Assembly: GCA_903813345.2 (NCBI GenBank) | Contig: CAIIXF020000010.1 | Location: 4,829,169-4,889,168, forward strand | Source: Owenia fusiformis | Taxonomy: Eukaryota > Annelida > Polychaeta > Sabellida > Oweniidae | Direction: 5' to 3' | Length of the DNA: 60,000 nt | Shown: positions 1-12,400 of the stretch, piece by piece | Layout of the letters: each line of letters starts with the position of its first letter | How positions within the stretch are numbered: the first letter of the stretch is position 1 | Made by a program: the position numbers and the translations under genes | The notes under the pieces: generated by a model | What the model was told of the DNA's origin: nothing | Databases searched by the model: none | Seen by the model: only the letters and a program-made list of their open reading frames with translations

Positions 1-3000
1 AAATACTGCAATCGGCCAGGCACCAGCTGATGAATCGGAGCAAATGTGACCTAGGCATAAAACAGAATTCGTGTGAAAGTAAAATAAGTAGAATTGCATT
101 AAGTGGAACCTTTAAATCGTGACTTTACAATTTGCTTTTTTAGATTTGCATTAAATTGGGCTGATATTTTCATTAAATGTATTTGCCAAATGTTCATTTT
201 ATTTTTCTTAATATTATCCCCATCCTTTACCCTTCCCAGTAGTTAATGATTTTACTTCTAAAAGAGAGGTTCATTTTAACTAGATATCAACTCTGATATT
301 CAGAATATAGTTATCCTTTGTTTATACAGTACGTAGTTATCATGGACAGGGATTGTAATCTTGGAAAGCCATTACATTTGTCTGTTTTTTGTTTTTCTCA
401 ATGTATTACTGAACTGTTTTCAGGACAGGTTTTCACCTAAATTCTTGATCCCAAGACAGCTAGCTAAGAAATGAGTCTCTGACATAGAACTTCAAAATGA
501 ATATATGAAAATATGCATTTCTATTGGCCAAAACAATACCATGTGACTGAAAGGTGCAGCATGGGAATGCATTAATAGTAGAAGAGGCTATCCAATTCAT
601 GAAGTTGTTTTCGACAGAAATTGTGATATTGAGCTCAAACAGAAATCGGTCAATTCAGTTTTATGGTTATGCTTACAACGTAAACTTCTAATTTATCAAC
701 ACAGGCAAGGAACATAGTCTAACAGGTTAAAGGCATCTGTTTGTATAAAGATCTACTCAAAATAAATGTGCACATTTTTATTTTAATATTAAACATCAAA
801 ATTGATTTTAAATAAGTGCATAGTTACATCCTTTGGTTACATAAAACAATGAAAAATTGAAGATCAAGACAATACGAGGCAATGCCCTAATGCTGTCAAT
901 ACTATCAATTGAGATAGGTCTCATGGGATTTTTGTTTTGTCATTGTTGTTTTTGTTGCTGATATAATGGCTTATCTTGTTTCCCAAATGTGCACAGGAGT
1001 CAGTGTATGTAATTCTTTACTTTGCATAGGTCATTGGCCTGAACTTAGCTTGTATAGCCTGACAGCTGATGAAGCTCTTTTTGTTTTACTAATACAACAA
1101 TAATAAAGGACATCACAAAATGGGTTTTTATTCTTAAATCAATAGTTAAGTGCAGTTAAGGTATTCACTTAGAATTAGAAATAAAAGAGTGTTTGCTCAA
1201 GAAAAATATTATAAGCTCAACACGTTTGAATTCACCATGTTTTATAAAAAATGGAATCATATTGTTAATAATGTTTAAACAATGGCTTACTAAAAACAAC
1301 ATCATTTTCGATCAATGAACTTTTCAACTGCCTTTAATATTTGCTTAAAGCATATGTACAAATAAATGCATATGATAAAGATAAGTAGAACATGTTTAAA
1401 AAATGTTATTCACCTTTATACAACATGGTGCAACTTTGCAGTGGAATTAATTTCAAAAAATGTACAAATAAATCAACAGTGATATATACTAAAGTACATA
1501 GGCTTATCTATTAAAATCAATGGATGGACAGAACAAACAAAATATCTATTAATTTTCTCACTTTTCTTTGATTCCTTAAATTGAATTGAAAATCTTAAAT
1601 TGTAAAAGGCATAATAAATTCAAGGTGATCCATCTGCTAACACTTAACAACAATAATTGTATTCATTACTATTCAATTGAAAAATTCTTTTATCTTGAAT
1701 GGCAGTGGTTCTTGATATAAATAATCATAACTTTGAACTTATGTTTTCATTGTTAAAACATATGATAAAAGCCGAGTCCAAATGATTTTCCCAATCCCGT
1801 TTTTTTTGTTTTAGAAACATTGCTCGTGTTTTTCATTGTTTTCCCCATATTCATGTCCTTGATTTGTATGCACAATGGCATTTCCAATATGCATAAAATG
1901 TCGTGGAACTATAGCTCTGATGTGACAGGTTTCGCTGAAACAATGAGTCACAAATGGAGTATTATTGAGATAGTATTTCACTGCGAGGTTATTGACCTGA
2001 CGGAGAAGAGGTATCTATATTGAAATGAGCCCTGGGGGACAAAATGGAAAGGGTAAACATGTCCCTGGATGTATTTTAAATATATTTAAGTAGATCCAAG
2101 AAGTATAATGAAAATAGAATTTGATGAGATATTCTTGTTGGAAAATATGAATATTTCATTAGAGTATTTTCCAGGGAGTATTTAATTTAAAATACTTGAT
2201 GGGAATGATTATAGGTAAAGATATGTTTAATAAATTGTATTATTTTTGTGGTATCAAATGGTTGGTTCAGCTGGGTAGCCTTCAATCGTGTCATTGACTC
2301 TCCAAGTATGCAGATGCATAGAAAACAATTCACCTATAAATGTTGAGTGTGGTAAACAATACTAATGATTTCTACAGAATTATGTGCAAGGATAGTACTA
2401 TAAAAACGGTGTCCTGGTTGCGAGACACTAGAGTAGTTCCCTCTACAGTAAAACTGATATTTACTGATGAACTCATTAGTCACTTATTTCTTGTTCAGCA
2501 TCATTCATGGCCTTCTATTACCTTCTCTCAAGTTGAAGATGCTTGGTCAGAGTTCCAAATGAAGTTTGTATATCATTCTAACAATCGGAAGTAGGGCCAA
2601 TTTTCTATTATATAACACAAATGACCAAAGGTGCACTTGCAAACGACAGATAAGACGGGGGGGGGGTCTGGTAACCAGAGTGGTCTGATGCCTTGGTGTT
2701 GTTGTATATCTCCCCTCGTGTATTTCCTACTCCGGACCCTCGGTGAGATACTTCCCTCGGGATATACTGGTCTGTTTATCACAGGAGATACAAGCCAAAA
2801 TTCACGTTTCACGAATATAGGTTTCACTGTAGAACTGGTTTTCGGATAATGATTCTGTTTACTTGCAGCTGTGGGACCTTTCTATTCTAGTGTAGAAATA
2901 AATTATAAATCAAAAATGTACTCTTACTTTGGCTCGTGTGCTCAAACTAATGCATTGCTTGGAGGATTGCAAGAAATAATTCCGACTAGTTTACAAATAT

Positions 3001-3136
3001 TGAATATTTAATTTTTGTTAATATCAACATTTGGAAGGGTTTATTATTGACAGCAAAAACATTCTGACATTGTTCTAGCGTTAGTACAAAAAGTACACCG
3101 AATTAATTACCCTATATTTGAAATAATGATTCAATA
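1..3136. other. Intergenic, no gene recognised
   Basis: AT-rich sequence with only short open frames, none with a recognisable motif or splice context. A G-rich stretch near 2655-2670 is followed by an imperfect inverted repeat around 2705-2775 that looks like a fragment of an interspersed repeat. I see no coding sequence or RNA gene. Confidence 0.5.
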
Positions 3137-4160
3137 GAGAGGTTAAGCAACACCACTTTTTACAACGTAAACCGCGAACGGGAAGGCGCGCGCAGGTTTT
3201 TCTCAGGATGTGACGTCATATTGTTCTACTTATTTCCCGGTTTACCAAGGAGGATTGGCTCCCAGGATCGAAACTCGATATTTTCCAACAATGAAAACGT
3301 CGAAATGTCGTTATTTTCTGAAATTAAAACCGACTATAAATTCAAAATAAACAGTTCAAAAGATTCGAACCAATATCTCGATCGTTTCTTGTGAGTTTTG
3401 GAGTTTTTCGTTTGGAAATGAGACCAAAATTCACGATTTAAATGTTGAAGTGAACAAAATGGCGGCTGTTTGAATTCGAATTTTGTATTACGACATACCC
3501 ATATATGGGACAGAATATCGGTGGTGCACTCTGGGAGCCAATCCTCCTTGCGGTTTACGTACATCCAAACGTGAAAAATCAAAGTCTAGGTAGGTCGTTC
3601 CGTAAAGGATTTTTCATACTTTATCAAGTTCGATTGAGATAAATATGATATAGGTCGAATACATAAATATGTTTGACACAAATCTGTGTATATATTGAGA
3701 TCATTTGTGTCCAATCTAATTAAATATAACTTGAATATTGAGGCACCCATTCCATATGTAAAATCTGATGAGATTACATGCAATTGCAATTACCCACATG
3801 TCAACGCATCCTAATTCTTTATACATATTGTGACACCATAGTAATAAATCTATGAATGCCTTGAAGACTTGCTTTAAATATATTATTGCGTCCAGTTATA
3901 TTTTGTAAGATTCAAGATGCCATAGAACACTACCAGGGTGTGAAACATCTCCTTTGTCAATAAAGTAATCTTTTTATACTTTTAAAGTAGAAAATAAAAC
4001 GAAACGCCGCTAAGAAAAAGAAAAAAATCATTTTGAGGTTTGCGTTTGCGTTACGTCTAAAGTGCTCAGCTTAAAACACGTTTGTTCATAGTACGTATAC
4101 GGGAACGTAAAGGTTTACGTTTGCGGTTCGCGTCATAAAAATCGTCTTGCTTAACCTCTC
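3137..4160. mobile_element. DNA transposon, about 1.0 kb, with TIRs and TA flanks
   Basis: The left end GAGAGGTTAAGCAA is matched at the right end by its reverse complement TTGCTTAACCTCTC, and both ends are flanked by TA. The interior carries GC-richer inverted patches near both ends (around 3165-3200 and 4095-4130) that also pair. No transposase is readable inside, so this is a non-autonomous element. The superfamily is not fixed; a TA duplication fits Tc1/mariner-like elements but is short enough to occur by chance. Confidence 0.6.
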
Positions 4161-4706
4161 TATTATTATAATGATACGCGTTAAATTGGAAATAATAGTA
4201 CAATGACGTCATTTCAAAGGGCAATATAGTGAAATATTGGACCTTGGGCCCGCAGAAATGACGTTATTACTATTATTACCACCGTTAATGACCAGGGGTG
4301 AAATAGGAAATTTGAAATAGAAAATCTTACGCACTGAACGATATAACTTTCCCGGGAAACATAGCCGGGCGGATAATGTCATTATTGCCCGACTAAAGTC
4401 ATTAACGCCCGACACAATATTGCTCACGTCAATATAGCAATTTAAATGCCTTCTCAACTAGTACTAAAACCCCTAGAACAGGCCCTGCAAGGTGGTAATA
4501 ATATATTTTGAGCTCAGTATGTGGGTATGATTATGATTTAGGCAAAATGCCATGATCAAATTGAAAATATAACAAATCATATCATATTTGATAAACTTGA
4601 TATAACATCACACATTCCCCATAAATATTATAACATGTACTTATGTTAACTATACAAAACTAGTATATGGGAATTGTAAAATATCACAGTCAAATATTGT
4701 ACCCCA

Positions 4707-4891
4707 GGCCCGTAGCCAGAGGGGGAGCTTGGGGAGCGGAAGCTCCCCCCCCCCTGGACAGAAGTTCTTTCAAAATCATGCAGTTTTTCACCATTCTGAG
4801 AATTTTTCGCATGTTTTTTAGCCAAAATTGTGAAAAAGCTCCTCCCCTGGAAAAAAGCTCCCCCTCCTGGTAAAAGCTGGCTACGGGCAAG
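4707..4891. mobile_element. MITE of the GGCCCGTAGCCAG family, 8-bp TSD
   Basis: A 185-bp element with ends GGCCCGTAGCCAG and CTGGCTACGGGC. It is flanked by a perfect 8-bp direct repeat GTACCCCA (4699-4706 and 4892-4899), as expected of hAT-type transposition. Related copies with the same ends and the same internal text lie near 9690, 10210, 13704 and 21512. Any open frames crossing it are repeat sequence, not genes. Confidence 0.75.
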
Positions 4892-4944
4892 TACCCCATC
4901 GTGAGATATCACAGCCTTCTCTCAGTTTCCTTTCTAGAACGTTG

Positions 4945-5025
4945 TACCCTTTCCATTCGTTCGACTTTGATTCTTACAAGAGAGCTTCATCATGATAAAA
5001 CATTACATCTCATTTCTTCTCAGCC
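4945..5025. repeat. Partial copy of the TACCCT-ended MITE family
   Basis: Begins TACCCTTTCCATTCGTTCGA and continues with text shared with the left ends of the elements at 24388 and 31155. The matching right terminus is not visible, so the copy is truncated or diverged. Confidence 0.5.
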
Positions 5026-5725
5026 GTGAAACAGAACGATGCTATGATTATCAGAATGAGAGAGCTTTGTCTTTTGTAATTTATAACTAGATCGCGCTCA
5101 GCTCAAGAAGAGTTGTTCTCTTATTGTACTGGTTCCATTGGGACGGTCTTGCACCAACTATCTCCCCCGCCCACATTATCTATTTTTTCGTCCATGGAAT
5201 GGGAAGGGGCATCCTTTAAGATTGGGCATCGCTGACCCAGCTCATGGAAAGAATTGAAATACCTTAGTCCAAGGATGGGGTAGGGTGGGCAAATGGCATT
5301 TAAATGGATTTACAAGATCTGAAGCTTTCATATTGATTTAAAATCAAACTGAACAGAGAATGACAAACATCGGCAAATGACCTTGAAACACGACAAGCAA
5401 ACAAAATGCAATCCACAATCAATGCAGACTGCTAATTTGAAAAAAGTCGATCTAAAATTGTCATCTGACCAACTTTGCAACTTTGCTTGGTCTAGAGTGA
5501 ATTCTTCGAAAATCACCCGCTCCCTTTAGCAATGATTGAAACACGGTTCCTAGGCGGTTCCTAGGATAGAGAAAAGATAGTACCTTGAAAAAAAGTTGGA
5601 ACTTGGTGAGAAATACATTCCGAAATGACAGATTATCGCAAAAAATACAAAAATACACATTTATGAAATGGTAACAATTTGAAAATCTAATCATAGGTTC
5701 AGTTCTTTCAATATTGTGATAGCCG

Positions 5726-5859
5726 TACAAGGAAAGTTTGGTTGATTTAAAAGAAGTATCTAAAAATAAATAAATGCCTCCCAAAAATAGATAAAATCAA
5801 AATATAACCTTTATTTCATTTTTAAGATACTTTTTTAAATCAACCAAACTTTCCTTGTA
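5726..5859. repeat. Short inverted repeat (hairpin)
   Basis: Two arms of about 42 bp (5726-5767 and 5818-5859) are nearly perfect reverse complements, around a spacer of about 50 bp. This is probably the relic of a foldback MITE. No coding content. Confidence 0.65.
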
Positions 5860-6603
5860 TAACTACGACAATGCGATAATGAAGTAATTTGTATATTGTT
5901 ATTTTATTCCAACGAGTAGATGTTTCATTTAATTCAAAACAATATAGTAAAGAACAAAAGAAGGCATCGGATGGGGTTTCTAAACAAATTATAAAACATA
6001 TATTAATATTTTTCAAATTGAATTGTTACCATTCAAAGGATGACCATTGCATTTACAATGTGTTATATTTCAGATTATCTTCATCACTGGTTTAAAAAAA
6101 ACCGTTGAATTTAGATCACCAAATCTTAGCAGTCTCAAGAGCTTTAGAAATAGAGAGACTGACAAATCAGTCCTTTGTTTGGTAAAATCGCTTTGTTGAA
6201 TCAATCATCAATTATTTCGGAACTGGAATTTTACTATAATATATACACAACCGAGCGATTTATCCTAAAATGAACTCGGTGACTATTCCACTTCATTAAT
6301 TGACTCATAGCTAAAAACCATTCAAGACATTTAAGGTGACTAAAATCGTTTACTCAATGTAGATATTTTAAGGTCAACCACCTAATCAAAATCCGATCTA
6401 ATATTATATTTAAGCAATATTATGTCATATTGGATAGATTATAGTAATGATTGATATGACCTTAATCAGCATGCAATGTCCTCGTGGGACGGTTCATATC
6501 AACTAATATTAACCCAATATTACAAAATCGTTCAGGAAATATTTCTTTCCTAAAATATTACAGAATTTGGACGATGGGAAAATTTAGATCAATTCTGAAT
6601 GTA

Positions 6604-7630
6604 CGAGGGTATATCATAAAGTTCTCATAATATCTCTCTAACTTTTTTATTTTTCAATATATTCTAATGAAATGTTCATGAAATCTGCAGTATAGAACAC
6701 TCTATTAATCTATCAAAAAATATTTGGTATAACAGAAATATTAGATAAGAAATGGTTGCCATAGTAACCGGAAATCAAGGCACCCGGGGCAAATAAAAAA
6801 TAGTTGAGAAAATGAGCTTAATTAACCATGTTTATATACATAATAAACTCTCATAAATTATCAAACACATTAAAATGTTATCTTGAATATGTTGTTAAAA
6901 TGATTTTACTATAAAATAAATTGATCATGTGAATTGTGTGATGTCATAGGGGATGCTTACATGCTTCATTAGATGTGATACCAGACTCTGAGAATCAAAG
7001 CTTAATGATCAGAAATGACTGAATAAGATCATGCATAGATGCAGAGATCATCAGAAAAATGAAATTCATACCTACAAAAAGTCTTGATAAGTTCGAAAAA
7101 TCCTTTTGCTTATATTAAAGATGATCGAAAACAAATATGTTGCAAAGATATCAACAAAATTACCCCCTATTTGTAGTCTAAACATATTTAAGATGAACTA
7201 AAGGGGGAAAATCGGCTTTCCTTACAATATTTGACAAAACAGTTGCAGTGTCTAACATCACTTCTAATGAAGCATTACAATCATCCATTATGAGATCACA
7301 CAATTCACATGACCATTATAATTGTTCAAAACAGTCGAGAACACATGGTATTTAACAATTTAATTTGTTTCATAGCTTCTTTGATAACTTATTATGCATT
7401 TAAACATGGTTAGTTGGGGCTATTCTTGCACGATTTTTTATTTGCCCCGGGTGCCTTGATTTCTGGTAACTATGGCAACCATTTCTTAAATAATATTTCT
7501 GTTATACCAAATATTTATTGACAGATTAATACAGCATTCTATACTACACATTCTGTGAAAAATTCATCAGAATATATTGAAAAATAAAAAAATTAGAGAG
7601 ATATTATGAGAACTTTATGATATACCCTCG
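6604..7630. mobile_element. Foldback DNA transposon with arms of about 390 bp
   Basis: The left end CGAGGGTATATCATAAAGTT is matched by its reverse complement at the right end, and both are flanked by TA (6602-6603 and 7631-7632). Pairing continues inward for about 390 bp on each side with scattered mismatches, leaving an unpaired middle of about 230 bp. There is no transposase ORF. The CGAGGG terminus and TA duplication resemble the mariner element at 23106, so this looks like a non-autonomous mariner-type foldback element. Confidence 0.75.
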
Positions 7631-7632
7631 TA

Positions 7633-9100
7633 TACCAAATATTGCCCTTTGTCCTTTATCATCTTCGACATTCATTGATTCTAAAGAGAAATATTCACAA
7701 AATGAATGAAACAAACGATTGGTCAAACAATTTAAAAAATCTTAGTTGTGACATTATGATAAAATGCAACTTAACTGTATATCTAATCGTTTTTAAATAT
7801 ATCTTTTTAAATATCTGATAATTTTTAAAGAAATGAAATAGCATTGAAAAACAGATTGTTAAACGTTAACCTAGATTATATAACCTAATTCGTTGTCATG
7901 TATAATCTGGGATGAAGAAAAATTAATTTGTTTAATTTGTGCGATTTGTGTGTACTTTGCATGATTTCTTCTGTAGAATGTCTGTTGGATATCACGTGTC
8001 TCCATTAGGAGATACGAGGAGCAGTCAAGGCATTCAGGCAAGTGCAACATACATAATTAAACGTAAAAGCAAGTTTAAGTTGTTTGCAGATTTTGAACGC
8101 GTTCACGTTAGAACTTGGCGTAATTTGTCTAATAAATTGTAACCATAAACATTTTCATTATCACTTTCATATCCCATAATATTAATTTAAGACATTAATA
8201 TCTTGAAATGGTTGTTTCTATGAACTCCGTGCAAGAGGAAATTAGTACTTTGGGAGATCCATGATTTACTTGGTAAATGCCACTGACTTGTAGTTATCTC
8301 CTGATCCATGGAAATATGTCAATGTTTTTAGATAACAGTATTGGTTTTTAATTTTGGACTAATTTTTAAGAAATTGGGCCCAAAATTTCAAAATTGAGGC
8401 CCAGTGCAGACATCCTCCTTCTTGAGTTCCAGTGGGAGGCCAGTGGGAGTTACCGGGATCACCCCTGCTTGTCCTGTTTGTTTGTAAAATAGTTGCTCTG
8501 ATTAATTAAGCGTGGTCTTTGCATGTGGTGGCCAACCCAAGACAAAATCTACCAAAAAAGATATATAAAGTAAGTAAACTGCCATTAAACTGTTTACAAT
8601 TTTAGCAGGTCAAGAGATTGACGCATTATTTCAATATCTCACTGGATTTGCAATCCAGTAATTACGTGCGACATCTATCAATACCAAATGAAACTAAACC
8701 CATATTTGGAAGCCCAAGAGTAATTTGAGAGGTGGGCAATATTGGGGAACAAACGGGGGATCAAAAAGTACAAGGCTTGGATACCTACCATTGTTTTCTT
8801 CATTCCAGTTTCTTCCCTTTCTCATTGAGCTTACTTTGGACTATGAGATGGGAGTCCCTGAGCACAACTAGCATGTGAAGGGTAAGCTTAGGGCGCCTTA
8901 GATGGCATAGCAATCCCAAAGTAATGTTGATTGTCATTGAATGATGTGACCATATTCTACACTGAGTGTGATGAATATTGGCTTAGAGACTAAAAATATT
9001 TGAAACCAAGATGATATCAGAACGATGACCATGATAAGCCAGGAAACTAGGAACAAGAAAAGTGGTGTCTTATAGGAATCAAAGGGCTATGTTTATGTGA
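7633..9100. other. Intergenic or upstream region of the ceramidase gene
   Basis: No coding region recognised. A segment at about 7976-8040 is preceded by a pyrimidine-rich TGTAG and followed by CAG/GCAAGT, so it could be a 5' non-coding exon of the downstream ceramidase gene, but nothing else supports this. Confidence 0.3.
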
Positions 9101-9105
9101 TGGAC

Positions 9106-9123
9106 CACGTGCATGATCACGTG
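9106..9123. promoter_or_regulatory. Tandem E-box pair (CACGTG-N6-CACGTG)
   Basis: Two perfect CACGTG E-boxes lie 6 bp apart, about 317 bp upstream of the ceramidase start codon. Tandem E-boxes with 6-7 bp spacers are known targets of CLOCK/BMAL1-type bHLH-PAS dimers, and CACGTG is also read by USF and MiT/TFE factors. Which factor binds here, if any, is inference. Confidence 0.45.
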
Positions 9124-9439
9124 GTGTAAATAGAGCAGCCTGCGCCATCTGTCAATATGCTTTCACCATTTCCGATCAAAAAATATTGAGATCATTTTTG
9201 AAGAATTACTCATTGAAATGGACTTTGTAGTCTTCGAAATAATCAGAAATTGACAAATGGAATTACTAAGATTCGTCAGCTGCTAAATATAAAACCAAAA
9301 ACGTGGACAATGAAGTTGAAATCGATATAAATTCAGAAATACGTCATTCAATTTTGAACAGCTGATCAGCTGAGCTGAGTTAATTTTTTGACAGACAACA
9401 AAGGAAGGAAATACACAAAAAGAAATTAACACACGTGCA

Positions 9440-12400
9440 ATGATGAAGGAATTAGAATGGGGGAGCTCCAAAGTGGACTGGTGTGAGTCAAATTACCACA
9501 TTACATCTGCAATTGCTGAGTTTTATAATACGGTAAGTCCACTCGGATAGAGTATACAGTTTATTTTGACATTGCGTGTAAATAAGAGAAATATCCCGAG
9601 AAATATATATTGTTATGGCTTACTGAACTTACTGTCACCCAACTGAGGAACATCCTCCATAACATTTTCAGTGTAGTTGACCATATTCAGGCCCGTAGCC
9701 AGCGGGGGGGGGGGGGGGGGGTTCGATGGGTTTGAGCGAACCCCCCTGGCCAAAAAATCTTTCAAAATCATACAGTTTTTCACCATTCTGTTCAGAGCAC
9801 TTTTTCAGTGATTTTGGCCATTTTTCGCCCAAAATTGTCATAAGTGGACCCCCCTGGAATTTTTCAAAAAGTGAACCCCCCTTGGTAAATACTGACTACG
9901 GGCCTGATATTGTAGGGGGTGCTTTGAAAACAAGACACCCGGAAAAGACATGTATATTGTAATTTCGCCTATATTATACCTCCTAATGAATGACATAACA
10001 GCACGGATAGTGGGAAGTTCTACTAATACAGTAAGCTGATTATATACACCAAGTTATGGAAGTAAAATCTCCATTTCTTCAAAGTTATTGCGAATGCATC
10101 TTACGATCTGGTCGGTCCATTCATACAGAATAATAAGGCATAGCGCATACCATTTTACAAATATAATTACGACAAATTGAGAGTCCTTTATAGGGCTAGT
10201 AGTAATTGAAAAAACAATTGAGAGTTCAAATTTGACAATTTTGGCCCAAAATCACTTGGAAACTGCTCAAAATGGTAAAAACTGCCTGAATCTGAAAAAA
10301 TTTCAAGCCAAGTGTATGGGCATCTGAAAAACAAATATCGTATTTTTGGAGTGGATTAAAGTTGATAACAATCAGATAACATTTTGCTGATATACACAAA
10401 ACTCTTACATTTGTATAGCTTTCTTGATTTTTGAAGTGACAGATTTTTAAGAATATATCATAAGACATATTTATTTGGCCCAAAATCACATGAAAAATGC
10501 TCAGAATCAGAGGGGGAGCTCTGAACCCCCCCCCTGGCTATGGGCTTGAGTTACGAAGGTTATTTCCCTAACACTGTTATATCAGTGATCAATAAGACAT
10601 ATAGACATACAGTAAAACCATATGATGTGAACATCTGTATTGAAGTTAAACACATACACCTCATATTTCCTTAATAAATAGATTGCCTTTAAATTAGACT
10701 AAATCAAAATAAAACATCTGCCAATAGTGTCTGATGTCACAGGTTGAAACAGATATTGCACAATCATAACTGTAATCATGTTAATTACATAAAACATTTT
10801 GTTGTTATTACATGAAAATTAATAATGTGAAGGTTATAAGGGTATCACCACACTAGTATATAATATACAGTTTAAACAAAGAATAATTGTACTTGTTTTT
10901 ATGTTCCGCATAACAATTGTGATGAAAGAGATCAACCACTGGAAATTGATCTGGATCTACTGAATGTATATCAGGAACTTAGTCAATTGAGCCAATGAAT
11001 AAATTTATCCTTTCAGCTATTAACATCTCTGTCGATGATATGTTTCTGAGGGAATATCAACCATTTTTTATTGTATGTTCCTCATACTAATTTATCCATT
11101 GATTGGGTTATCATTGACTTACAATTCCAGTTTTTGAACTTCACCATTTTATCCCATCGAACGAAGTTCGGAGGGATATAAGGAACGCCTCCGTCCGCAG
11201 TCTCAAGTCTGTGGACCCTGAAGAAAGATAACTAACATCGCAATCAAATCAAGACAAAGAAAGAAGAAAATAAATGAAGAAACCAATGCAGCAAAAACAA
11301 ATGACGTCCGTCCGTCCGTACATACGTACGTCCGTCCGGGCAATAACTCAAATACCGTTGGCCTGATTTTGTTCATATTTTGTACACATATACACAATGG
11401 GGGTAGAAGTTCTGCTCAAAAACCGATTTTCAAAATGGCCGCTCATTTAAAAATGGCGGCCATTTTAGTGCCGATTTTACAGTAATTTAGGTACTGCACA
11501 TAAAACTGTAATAGCAATATGTTTTAATTGTAAAAAAGTTATATAGGACATTGATTAAGCTAGAAATGTAAATATAGAAGAAATACACAGCAGCCATCTT
11601 GAAAAATGGCTGCCTTTGCACGTCATTTTACGATTTTTGCTGTAACTTGAAAAGTAGTGGAGCGATTTTGTTCATATTTGGTATGTGAATCCTTTAAGCA
11701 TGGCACAATGTCTAATGCCATTTTGAGTAGTAGGCAGCCATTTTGAAAAATGGCCGCCATTTTTACGTGTGTTATTTAACATTTTTTACTGTAAGTCAAA
11801 AAGTAGTGAATCGATTTTGTTTATATTTGGTATGTGAATACTTAAAGCATGGCACAATGTCTAATGATATTTTGGGTAGTAGGCGGCCATTTTGAAAAAC
11901 AGCCGCCATTTTAACGTGTGTTATTTTACATTTTTTACTATAACTCAAAAAGTAATAGAGCGATTTTGTTCATATTTCATATGTGAATATTAGTGAGGAT
12001 CGCATATTGTCTAATGACATTTTGGCTAGTAAGCGGCCATTTTAAAAAATGGCCAGAATTGGCGATTTTTTAAGAATGTTATATGTGGCTACTTAAGCAT
12101 ATTACTTCTTCTGATGACAACTTGGCTAGTGATCAACCATTTTGAAAATGGTGGCCTTTCTTCATGGGTGTTATTTTATGATATTTGCTATATTTCGTAT
12201 GTAAAAATGCCAGCCATTTCTGTTTGATGGGATTCGCTACGCTTTGGCGTTGCCGTTGTTCTGGTTTATAAATGTATAATGGCTGATTTTGCAAAATAGA
12301 GATAAAAGTTCTATCGACCTGATAGGAAGAATAAATCCTTTCAAAATTAGATACATCGAGTTTCTGGACCCTCTACTTCATATCTGGGAGTGAGGTATAT

